The notes under the pieces: model-generated
What the model saw: the letters and a program-made list of their open reading frames with translations, nothing else
Told to the model about the DNA's origin: nothing
Databases searched by the model: none
Part shown: one piece after another, positions 9,601 through 17,200 of the stretch
Numbering within the stretch: position 1 is the stretch's first letter
How the letters are laid out: every line of letters begins with the position of its first letter
Program-made: the position numbers and the translations under genes
DNA from: Cladorhizidae sp. MBARI D1340-BT2
Lineage: Eukaryota > Porifera > Demospongiae > Poecilosclerida > Cladorhizidae
DNA: 64,000 bases
Direction: 5' to 3'
NCBI GenBank assembly: GCA_028752905.1
Contig: JAQNBH010000010.1
Span: 27,317,881-27,381,880 of the forward strand

Positions 9601-11025
9601 ACACCCACTCAAGACTAGAATGGAGTGTAGTCCGAGCTGAATGGCTACATATATGGTTTCCATTCTCCCCATTAGATAGAAATGTATCTTTGCTATTCTC
9701 TCTGTTGAACACATGCACCACAAGCCATTGGATCCTACAATGCTAGGACACAAAAAAGACCATCTCACAGAGCTTTGTCTAGTGTAATCATACCCCTGAG
9801 GTGGGCTAGGGGGGCCAATGGGTTCTGGACCAAGCCTGTCCACCGTGGTTGGTTCTACACATGGTCCATTAGTGATACAGGATTCTGGATTAAGTGCATC
9901 ATCATCAGGGGGAAATTCAGACAGCGAATGGCTGTGACAAGGGATTCTGATAAGCATACATTCACTCATACTGAAGTTTTCACTGCTTTCTCCAGAAGTA
10001 AAGGTTGAATTTTCGAGATACACAAATTTTGAAATACAACAGTTCACTTGGGTTGATTCCAGACCAGGGCTACTGACACCCTCATAATCACCCTGACTGA
10101 CGGTAGCAGATCTCTCTCCTGACTGTCCGATACGTGTAGAAGCTAGGCTAGGGCCAAGCAAGCGGCTAGGTTCCACACTAGAAACACTAACAGCCACAAA
10201 TTCTTGATGGCAAGTATCATCGTCATTGTGTGTACCTTCAACTCGAATGTACTCTGGATTACGAGTATTGAATTCAGGGTTAGCAGGACAATCAACTTTG
10301 TTAGGATTAGGTTTAGGACTTATGGCTGCATTTGTCTCTGAACCAGATACATTGCCATAGTTAAACTCTGAGCTCGGACAAGCAGTGTCAGCGAACTTAG
10401 TGCTATTGATTTCATCACATTTTATTTCATTTTGGGCTGCAACCAATGGAGTATCATAGTCATTACTGCAAGCAGAATAGTCTGAGGAGCTATAGCAACT
10501 GCTATCAGGTACCAGTTTCTGCCTCCTGAACTTGTTTCCCATGAGAAAGACAAAGCTTAGGCAAAATGGATGATGCCAGCTGATTTTGTGGTCAGACAAA
10601 ACTTTGGTTTTGGCTTTTTCAAAAATCATTAAACAAAGCTGCTTTAGCAGCCTTGGGGGGATTGTGTTTCCAAGGCTCCTTCCCAACCACATGAAAGTCA
10701 CGTGACATATAATATACTGACAAAATACCTACCTGTTGGTGAGTTTACGGAGAATTTCCGGATCTTGAAAGGTTCTTGCATCAATCTCGGTGAGTCCAGT
10801 GACTCCAGCCACTTCCAGGATAGTCTTTAGCCTGTTCTGGTTCTCTAATGCCATCCTCTTGCCCTCCGCGGGCTCAACCGCGCCGAATTCGGAGGCAAGA
10901 GCTGGCACGGAAGCAATGTCTATGGGACTTGGCGGAGTTAGCTCTTCGTCGCTGTCATTCTGGGCCTCTCTGTCTGGTCTAGCTGCCCGTTCAGTCTTAC
11001 CCTCGGCTTTGTTCGGACTTTCCAT
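572..11025 (-). CDS. ANKHD1: ANKHD1/ANKRD17 (MASK) family ankyrin-repeat protein, 5' part, 8 exons, continues off the left edge
   Basis: Spliced minus-strand gene. Exons 10733-11025, 7713-8080, 7099-7227, 4614-4710, 4077-4222, 2637-2765, 2003-2109 and 572-693 join in one frame (1391 nt, 463 codons plus 2 nt) with GT-AG borders throughout. The order of motifs matches the N-terminus of animal ANKHD1/ANKRD17/Drosophila Mask: a block ending DPEILRKLTN, then VSCALDEAASALTRM, then ankyrin repeats with GESLLSLACSAGYYELA, THSNEFKESALTLACYKGH and DEMHTALMEASMDGHVDVA. Family knowledge: large cytoplasmic/nuclear scaffolds with two ankyrin blocks and a C-terminal KH domain, linked to receptor tyrosine kinase and Hippo (Yorkie/YAP) signalling. 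The later ankyrin repeats and KH domain are outside the window. The start at 11025 is the first Met of the open N-terminal exon. ANKHD1 and ANKRD17 are vertebrate paralogues, so the symbol marks the family. It lies head-to-head with GPD1. Confidence 0.93.
694..2002 (-). other. ANKHD1 intron 7, with G-run and purine-rich tract
   Basis: Intron. A pure G-run lies at 1621-1643, followed by a GAGAGG-rich purine tract (about 1687-1880) in which a GAGGAGAGGG-type motif recurs imperfectly. The long minus-strand frames over this tract are Ser/Pro/Leu low-complexity shadows. Nothing else is recognised. Confidence 0.6.
2003..2109 (-). CDS. ANKHD1: ANKHD1 exon 7 (ankyrin repeat)
   Basis: Acceptor GTTGTTAG|G, donor GCCCAG|GTCAGT. 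Encodes ADQEHKTDEMHTALMEASMD then GHVDVARLLLDHGAQ. Ends in phase 0. Confidence 0.93.
2637..2765 (-). CDS. ANKHD1: ANKHD1 exon 6 (ankyrin repeat)
   Basis: Acceptor TTGTGTAG|G, donor GCAG|GTATGT. Encodes VAKLLLDYGTDINTHSNEF then KESALTLACYKGHLEMVKFL. NTHSNEFKESALTLACYKGH is nearly invariant in the family. Confidence 0.94.
3330..3430. repeat. 13-bp microsatellite-like array followed by (TG)n
   Basis: About five copies of GTGTAGTGTATGT precede a (TG)n run at about 3403-3429, inside ANKHD1 intron 5. Confidence 0.8.
3492..3951. repeat. 59-bp minisatellite, about 8 copies
   Basis: Units share CCACAGACCACTCTAGTGAA, GGACAACCTGTTGCCTCC and TACACACAATACTGAAC. Substitutions are few, for example CCCTCC versus CCATCC. 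Located in ANKHD1 intron 5; the final copy ends just before unique sequence leading to exon 5. Confidence 0.9.
4077..4222 (-). CDS. ANKHD1: ANKHD1 exon 5 (ankyrin repeats)
   Basis: Acceptor CTCCTGCAG|C, donor GTCG|GTATGT. Encodes GNTALTYACCGGFEDVVRIL, LNAGANVEHQNDNGHTPLM and EAASCGHV, a TPLMEAA-type ankyrin consensus. Confidence 0.93.
4384..4575. repeat. 58-bp repeat, about 3 copies (family also found in GPD1 intron 2)
   Basis: Units contain CCCATAGAGCTACTGTCAAC and AGTGTGATGTTGGTCCAGTG. The same sequence family, with a 10-bp insertion per unit, recurs at 30098-30298 and 33277-33665, and inverted at 33690-34275. A GT-rich tract follows at 4575-4611 and touches the exon 4 donor. Confidence 0.85.
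4614..4710 (-). CDS. ANKHD1: ANKHD1 exon 4 (ankyrin repeat)
   Basis: Acceptor GACAAAG|G, donor TCAAG|GTAACA. Encodes DSTPLMEAASGGYADIVKL then LIDHGANVNAKS. The donor opens directly into a CA-rich tract on the minus strand (GT-rich at 4575-4611 on the plus strand). Confidence 0.92.
4764..5698. repeat. 29-bp minisatellite, about 32 copies, each with a palindrome
   Basis: Core CATCCCAACATCAACCA followed by CACATGACCATGTG. CAT and CAG versions of the first triplet (CATCCC/CAGCCC) alternate irregularly. The second part is a perfect inverted repeat, CACATG and CATGTG with a 2-nt spacer. In ANKHD1 intron 3. Confidence 0.93.
5749..6366. repeat. 26-bp minisatellite, about 24 copies
   Basis: Unit built from GTGTCAGCTAGGCCCAGAAC plus ATTCCA. 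Highly uniform; one unit lacks GTGT (near 6070) and one has TTACAG in place of GCCCAG (near 6210). Lies 50 bp from the 29-bp array in the same intron. Confidence 0.93.
6367..7098 (-). other. ANKHD1 intron 3, unique part
   Basis: Apparently single-copy intron between the 26-bp array and exon 3. No coding similarity or RNA gene recognised. Confidence 0.5.
7099..7227 (-). CDS. ANKHD1: ANKHD1 exon 3 (ankyrin repeat)
   Basis: Acceptor CTCTCAG|G, donor AAAG|GTGGGT. Encodes HTIQEATEDGESLLSLACS followed by AGYYELAEVLLRMRASVEDR. The ESLL-LACSAGYYELA-VLL core is diagnostic for MASK proteins. Confidence 0.92.
7228..7712 (-). other. ANKHD1 intron 2 with purine-rich tract
   Basis: 7235-7390 is a GGAGGAAGGAGA-type purine tract on the plus strand. 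It forms a long polypyrimidine stretch upstream of the exon 3 acceptor on the gene's own strand. The rest is unremarkable. Confidence 0.55.
7713..8080 (-). CDS. ANKHD1: ANKHD1 exon 2 (CALDEAA motif plus poly-Q, Ser/Pro linker)
   Basis: Acceptor TTATTAG at 8081-8082, donor CAAG|GTAGTC at 7712. Begins VSCALDEAASALTRMKSE, which closely matches the vertebrate family. It then has two glutamine runs (QQLKQQQQQ and QQNSQQQQQQ) split by a Ser/Pro/Met-rich linker, and ends in MQTVQRLLTQ. The CAG/CAA-type runs show on the plus strand as CTG/TTG clusters near 7767 and 7925. In vertebrate proteins this span also carries the start of the first ankyrin repeat, which is degenerate here. Confidence 0.88.
8081..9579 (-). 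other. ANKHD1 intron 1, proximal part
   Basis: Mostly unique. 8935-9110 contains two imperfect copies (about 95 bp apart) of a segment with CTAGTGAGGGTGACTGACTA and CATGGATCCCAGGATAAGGG. Its reverse complement is related to 27776-27905 and 30955-31084. A (CA)n run lies at 9507-9528. Confidence 0.5.
9580..10542 (-). CDS. Unrecognised 320-codon open frame inside ANKHD1 intron 1, rich in tyrosine motifs
   Basis: The frame starts at MGNKFRRQKLVPDSS (Met at 10542; the open frame extends 53 codons further upstream to 10701) and stops at 9580. It is not low-complexity: Ser, Asn, Glu and Pro rich, no transmembrane segment over the first 260 residues, several short tyrosine motifs (DYDTPL, NYGNV, EYIRV, DYEGV, GYDYTRQ). 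After GYDYTRQSS the composition changes, and a donor-like TCT|GTGAGA sits there (about 9771-9776), so the real exon may end near 9775. N-terminal MGNK resembles an N-myristoylation start but lacks the usual Ser/Thr at position 6. I do not recognise a family. It may be a nested gene, an alternative exon of the host gene, or a chance frame. Confidence 0.35.
   Translation of the reverse strand: MGNKFRRQKLVPDSSCYSSSDYSACSNDYDTPLVAAQNEIKCDEINSTKFADTACPSSEFNYGNVSGSETNAAISPKPNPNKVDCPANPEFNTRNPEYIRVEGTHNDDDTCHQEFVAVSVSSVEPSRLLGPSLASTRIGQSGERSATVSQGDYEGVSSPGLESTQVNCCISKFVYLENSTFTSGESSENFSMSECMLIRIPCHSHSLSEFPPDDDALNPESCITNGPCVEPTTVDRLGPEPIGPPSPPQGYDYTRQSSVRWSFLCPSIVGSNGLWCMCSTERIAKIHFYLMGRMETIYVAIQLGLHSILVLSGCLKQIYL
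10697..10706. promoter_or_regulatory. Perfect 10-bp palindromic E-box GTCACGTGAC
   Basis: GTCACGTGAC, 26 bp into ANKHD1 intron 1. It fits the bHLH-Zip (USF/MITF/TFEB-type) consensus. A second copy of the core, GTCACGTGAG, lies at 11135-11144 in the divergent promoter. Function inferred from motif only. Confidence 0.4.
10733..11025 (-). CDS. ANKHD1: ANKHD1 exon 1 (start codon; N-terminal acidic region and conserved LRKLTN block)
   Basis: 97 codons plus 2 nt. Starts MESPNKAEGKTERAARPD, is rich in charged residues (NDSDEELTPPSP), and ends in the family-conserved stretch TFQDPEILRKLTN. The donor AACAG|GTAGGT follows at 10732. The leftover AG joins T of exon 2 to give Ser. Confidence 0.9.
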
Positions 11026-11226
11026 GTTCTTCCGTCGCGCTCACAGGCCGAACATCACGTCTTTGAACGTGTTTCTTTCAGTGACTACTCCCCACTGTTT
11101 CTTCCGCCATGTTCACTATCTGCTACAGAGTAATGTCACGTGAGATACTTCTATATGCTGCACACCGTTCGGTACAAAGTACATAGCCAGTTACTAGGTT
11201 GGTCGATAAAAAAAATTAGTTTAGAA
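11026..11226. promoter_or_regulatory. Divergent (bidirectional) promoter between ANKHD1 and GPD1
   Basis: The two start codons lie back to back, 201 bp apart, so both 5' UTRs and promoters must fit here unless upstream noncoding exons exist inside the opposite gene. Visible motifs: GTCACGTGAG E-box (11135-11144); CCGCCATGTT (11104-11113), which on the ANKHD1 strand reads AACATGGCGG, the YY1-type element often found just after the start site of housekeeping genes; and two CTTCCG (ETS-type) sites near 11028 and 11101. No convincing TATA box is seen for either gene; the only AT-rich stretch is GATAAAAAAAATTAG near 11205. Confidence 0.65.
11078..11110 (-). other. Possible upstream ORF in ANKHD1 5' leader
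   Basis: ATG at 11110 overlaps the YY1-like element. It opens 10 codons (MAEETVGSSH) and stops at 11078-11080, 53 nt before the main start. It would matter only if transcription starts upstream of 11110. Confidence 0.3.
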
Positions 11227-11273
11227 ATGGCTTCTAATCTGAAAACGGTGGCTATAATTGGCTCTGGAAACTG
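11227..11273 (+). CDS. GPD1: GPD1 exon 1
   Basis: ATG at 11227 opens [15 protein letters not shown] plus TG of Trp16. Donor CTG|GTGAGT. Intron 1 is only 69 bp (11274-11342), in sharp contrast to introns 2 and 3. Confidence 0.95.
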
Positions 11274-14200
11274 GTGAGTGTAGCGTGCGAAGACGACTTC
11301 CCGTTTTAATACTTGCTTGTTTTTTAATTTTTTTACTGTTAGGGGTTCAGCAATATCAATAATAGTAGGGCAAAATGTGACGGAAAATCCTGGCTTCAAT
11401 CACGAAGTAAAAATGTGGGTGTTTGAAGAATTAGTGGATGGGAGAAAGCTGACAGAAATTATCAATGAGACACATGAAAATGTCAAATACCTAAAAGGAT
11501 TCAGTATTCCAGAGAATGTTGTAAGTTTTAATGTTAATTGCATCTTTGTTTTCCTAGGTGCAATTTATTTTAAATTTTTGCATTACTTTACCCCTCCCTG
11601 TTTAGTCTTTTCAGAGATTACCATGTTGGTGTATGCCAGCTCATCCCTGTATTTCCCCCTGTGTTCCCTTCCCCATTCACCCACCTTGTGTCTCCTGGGC
11701 AAACTCTCGAATGCACTTACATGCACGTGTGCAAGGGAGTCGGGTCAAATGCCATAAATTGGTTTACCAGGATTTTCATATTATTTTGTTGTTGCACGCA
11801 CACACAAAAATACATTGCCACAACATTCTAAAGCGTGTTGAAATAAAGCAAGCTCGAAAATGCTGGCTGGACAAGGACAAATGCTCCATGGCATTGACTA
11901 TTGACTAGAATTATTTTACTGCTGTGCATGCATACGCACATGAGACGGTTTGGTGAAGCTGCCTCTCCTCCACCCCCCCCCCCCCCCCCCCAACATATGC
12001 CGTTACTATCCTCTGTATAGTTATATTAGAGGTGGTAATGGGTGTTCTCAAAAGAGCACGTTCCAATGGCAGAGCAGTCCAGCAACTGTTTGACTATAGT
12101 TGGCATGAGCTTTGCTGTGGCCTCTTGGTGGTGGTGGTGATGGTGGTGGAGTTGTGTATGTGTGTGTGTGTGTGCATGTGCACAAACAATGGTCGACTTC
12201 TGCTATGTTGCACCTCTTTTCTTGGACGGCACTAAAATCAGAGATCATTTAGCCACCTTCAGAATTGAGGGTGTCAAATTACCTGAAAGTGCTATGGGAG
12301 AGGAATGTAGATTTGCACAAAAACAGGGGTGTTGCTAACTAACCAGGTTTGAGCCTAGCCTTGAAAAGTGTCACCATAGTAGCTATAGTGTTGTTTTTTT
12401 TGGTTTGTTTTGTTTTGCAAAGGGGAGGAAAATTCATGAAGCTTCAATTATTTTTCTTCCATGAAGCCCTATTTGCTCTGGTCTACAGCTAACCACATTC
12501 CATTTAAAAGCTATTTCTCATTGCTAGTATCCTAGACCTACACACAGTGGAGTAAGAGCCTGTATATGGTATTGTGGCCCACACTAGTTGATTAACAGCT
12601 ATCTAACTCTGGGAGCTTCCTGTTTTAATTGACAACCACAGAAATTTACCCAGGGAGGTTGCCAGCACTAAATGGAGAACTACACATGGGGTAATTCCCT
12701 TTGTTGTTTTGTATTTAGATTTGCAATATGGATAAGGCCTAAGTGTGCTGAGTGAATTACACAGAACAATGGTTGTCTTTTTAACTTTTAGCTTGGAGGG
12801 TCTAAATGCTCATCTACACCAATCTTACCCCACTTGAACTTTGACGGAGAATTGCAGCTGTGTCAGCTTCAGTAGTATTGTTCCGTGCTGGTTGGGAGCC
12901 CTCCTGCGCTTGAGTCCCTTGCTGATCTTCCTGTTCAGCGTGAAGCAGAGCTCCTGTGTAAGTTCTTGATCAAGCTGCATTCTGCTGTTGAGCTAGTCTG
13001 ATGAGTTTTCTGATTTTCTGAAGCCCCAGATTTTATTAATATATTTTTATACACCTTGCAGTAGTTAAGTCTGCAGGTTTGCACACATGCGCATTAGAGG
13101 GGGAGGGTCCAGCTCCTGGTAATCATGGGTAATAATAACCTCCCGCAAAATTGCATTATACTCTTGTGTGGAGATTACTAATTGATATGTACGCTGTCAT
13201 CCTGCAGCTGTGTGTGTATGTGTGTGTGTGTGTGAGAATAAGGATCTGAAAGAAATTGTTGCTTGTTGAAGGGTACAGGCAGTGAAGAGAAGGAATCCTT
13301 ACTTGTATAACAGATGAAGCTATGAAATATTATACACTATTATACACAGTGCAGGGAAAATTACAACTAAAATCTGTTTGGACAATTTGTCCTGGAACAA
13401 TAAATTTTGCTCTGCCATGCTCAGACTTTGCCCTGCCATGCTCAGACTTTGCCCTGCCATGCTCAGACTTTGCTCTGCCATGCTCAGACTTTGCCCTGCC
13501 ATGCTCAGACTTTGCTCTGCCATGCTCAGACTTTGACCTGCCATGCTCAGACTTTGCCCTGCCATGCTCAGACTTTGCCCTGCCATGCTCAGACTTTGCT
13601 CTGCCATGCTCAGACTTTGCTCTGCCATGCTCAGACTTTGCCCTGCCATGCTCACAATTTGCCCTCCCATCAAATTTTTGAACTTACATGAAACTCAAAT
13701 CATCAAGTAGTGTGTGCTTAGTCAATAAAAACTCTATAATGAACAATGCAAGTGACAGATTGAGTCGGTCATACTGTATCCAGTCATCAAGTAACTATTC
13801 TCTTCCTCATTGCTCTCTGTGTCAGAGGTTGGGGCATCCGATGCTTTGATGCATTTCTTGTTCTTGTACTACTTCCATTGACCACGACTAGGCTTTCTAA
13901 ATGTAGTATTTTATCAAAGTTCGATAGGATCATCGGTGGGGTGGGTGGGGGGGGATCCTGCAGTGGAAGTTTGCCCACTTTCAGGGAGGAAAATTTCGCT
14001 TCAAAGATGGCAGAGAGCAAATCCTGCCTTCTTGATTCAGCAATGTAGTGAATCAACTCCCCGGGTAGCATTTCGGTGGAGGCAGAAGCTGCCAAGGTGT
14101 ACTCCATGCCTTGCCTCAAGGTCACAGATCCTGGGGTCTTTCCGAAAGGCTAGCTGTCCAGTTGCCATGAAATAGGTAATGTTGAACTTTACCCTCAGCC

Positions 14201-17200
14201 TTCTCCGTTCCTCTTCGGGCAGAGAAGTAAGTGACTGTGCAATGGGAGAATACGAACAATGCCTGCACCTTGTACTCTGGCATGTTCTCTGTTGAGGAGG
14301 TTCATGGCACACATGTGCTGGTCGGACTTGGCATGGTCGGCAACATGGTGGCTCGTATAGGATCTGCTCCAGGTATCCATTTGTCGCTGAAGTTCTTCCT
14401 TCCCATGATCCCGTCTCTAAACTCTGTGCACACTTGACACTTGAGCTTCATCACAACTCTCACACCTGCCTCCACTCCTGTCTCGCAGTCGAGCCGTGTC
14501 AGCGTCTGACACTCGCGGTCACACATGGTCACCATTTCTTGTACATTTCACGCCTCACCTTCCTCCGCTTGGCCGGCTCTTCAGCTGATGATGAGCAACT
14601 TCTCTCCATGTTGGCATGAATAATCTGTGCAAGACTCAACTAGAAGGCCTTAACAATTATGCAGAAGAAATCCTGAGCAGAAATATTGACCTCCTTACAT
14701 GCAAAACGACTAGCAGGAAAAAACTTGCACAAAACCACAACACGAGTTGCCCACAAGAACACATAGGCAGCATAAAACAATCAACAGGCCTGCAGAGCAA
14801 CACCCACTTGTTGATGCACATGCATACGCGTATTCTAGTACACTCGGTAGTGCAGCTCCAACATTTTGACGGAGGAAATTGATTTTTTTTGTTCAGACAA
14901 ATACATAATGTTGAAAATGTCTGATGTCTGACAGCTATTTCCCACACTGTAAATATATATACAGTGTGTGTGTGTGCGTGCGTGCGTGTGTGTGTGTGCT
15001 ATCACTATTCACACTTGATGTTTGCTGTGCCTCTCTGCAAGAGCAAGGCAAAGTAACTTGGTTACCCACATTAAGAAATAAAGCTCAGATAGGAAGAATT
15101 CCAAAGTTTCTGCTTCTTGTAGCCTTCAAGGTGTCTGAGACATCTTGGTGTGGCAACTTGCTACATACCACAAAAGCTCTATAAAGCACCTTCTATTTGT
15201 TATGCACCTACTTCACTGTTGGTTCTAGCCTCTATTTGCCTACTTCACTGTTGTAACTAACCTCTATTTGTTAAGCACCTACTTCACTGTTGGTTCTAGC
15301 CTCTATTTGTTAAGCACCTACTTCATTGTTGGTTCTAGCCTCTACTTGTTAAGCACCTACTTCACTGTTGGTTCTAGCCTCTATTTGCCTACTTCACTGT
15401 TGTAACTAACCTCTATTTGTTAAGCACCTACTTCACTGTTCTAGCCTCTATTTGTTAAGCACCTACTTCATTGTTGGTTCTAGCCTCTACTTGTTAAGCA
15501 CCTACTTCACTGTTGGTTCTAGCCTCTATTTGCCTACTTCACTGTTGTTTCTAACCTCTATTTGTTAAGCACCTACTTCACTGTTGGTTCTAGCCTCTAT
15601 TTGTTAAGCACCTACTTCACTGTTGGTTCTAGCCTCTATTTGTTAAGCACCTACTTTACTGTTGGTTCTAGCCTCTATTTGTTAAGCACCTACTTCACTG
15701 TTGGTTCTAGCCTCTATTTGTTAAGCACCTACTTTACTGTTGGTTCTAGCCTCTATTTGTTAAGCACCTACTTCACTGTTGGTTAGCCTCTATTTGTTAA
15801 GCACCTACTTCACTGTTGGCTCTAGCCTCTATTTGTTAAGCACCTACTTCACTGTTGGTTCTAGCCTCTATTTGTTAAGCACCTACTACACTGTTGGTTC
15901 TAGCCTCTATTTGTTAAGCACCTACTACACTGTTGGTTCTAGCCTCTATTTGTTAAGCACCTACTTCACTGTTGGTTCTAGCCTCTATTTGTTAAGCACC
16001 TACTTCACTATTGGTTCTAGCCTCTATTTGTTAAGCACCTACTTCACTATTGGGTCTAGCCTCTATTTGTTAAGCACCTACTTCACTGTTGGTTCTAGCC
16101 TCTATTTGTTAAGCACCTACTTCACTATTGGTTCTAGCCTCTATTTGTTAAGCACCTACTACACTGTTGGTTCTAGCCTCTATTTGTTAAGCACCTACTT
16201 CACTGTTGGCTCTAGCCTCTATTTGTTAAGCACCTACTTCACTATTGGTTCTAGCCTCTATTTGTTAAGCACCTACTTCACTGTTGGCTCTAGCCTCTAT
16301 TTGTTAAGCACCTACTTCACTGTTGGTTCTAGCCTCTATTTGTTAAGCACCTACTACACTGTTGGTTCTAGCCTCTATTTGTTAAGCACCTACTTCACTA
16401 TTGGTTCTAGCCTCTATTTGTTAAGCACCTACTTCACTGTTGGCTCTAGCCTCTATTTGTTAAGCACCTACTTCACTGTTGGTTCTAGCCTCTATTTGTT
16501 AAGCACCTACTTCACTGTTGGTTCTAGCCTCTATTTGTTAAGCACCTACTTCACTATTGGTTCTAGCCTCTATTTGTTAAGCACCTACTTCACTGTTGGT
16601 TCTAGCCTCTATTTGTTAAGCACCTACTTCACTATTGGGTCTAGCCTCTATTTGTTAAGCACCTACTACACTGTTGGTTCTAGCCTCTATTTGTTAAGCA
16701 CCTACTTCACTGTTGGTTCTAGCCTCTATTTGTTAAGCACCTACTTCACTGTTGGCTCTAGCCTCTATTTGTTAAGCACCTACTTCACTATTGGGTCTAG
16801 CCTCTATTTGTTAAGCACCTACTTCACTATTGGGTCTAGCCTCTATTTGTTAAGCACCTACTTCACTGTTGGCTCTAGCTCTCTATTTGTTAAGCACCTA
16901 CTTCACTATTGGGTCTAGCCTCTATTTGTTAAGCACCTACTTCACTGTTGGTAAGCCTCTATTTGTTAAGCACCTACTTCACTATTGGGTCTAGCCTCTA
17001 TTTGTTAAGCACCTACTTCACTGTTGGTAAGCCTCTATTTGTTAAGCACCTACTTCACTATTGGGTCTAGCCTCTATTTGTTAAGCACCTACTTCACTGT
17101 TGGTACTAGCCTCTATTTGTTAAGCACCTACTTCACTGTTGGTTCTAGCCTCTATTTGTTAAGCACCTACTTCACTATTGGGTCTAGCCTCTATTTGTTA

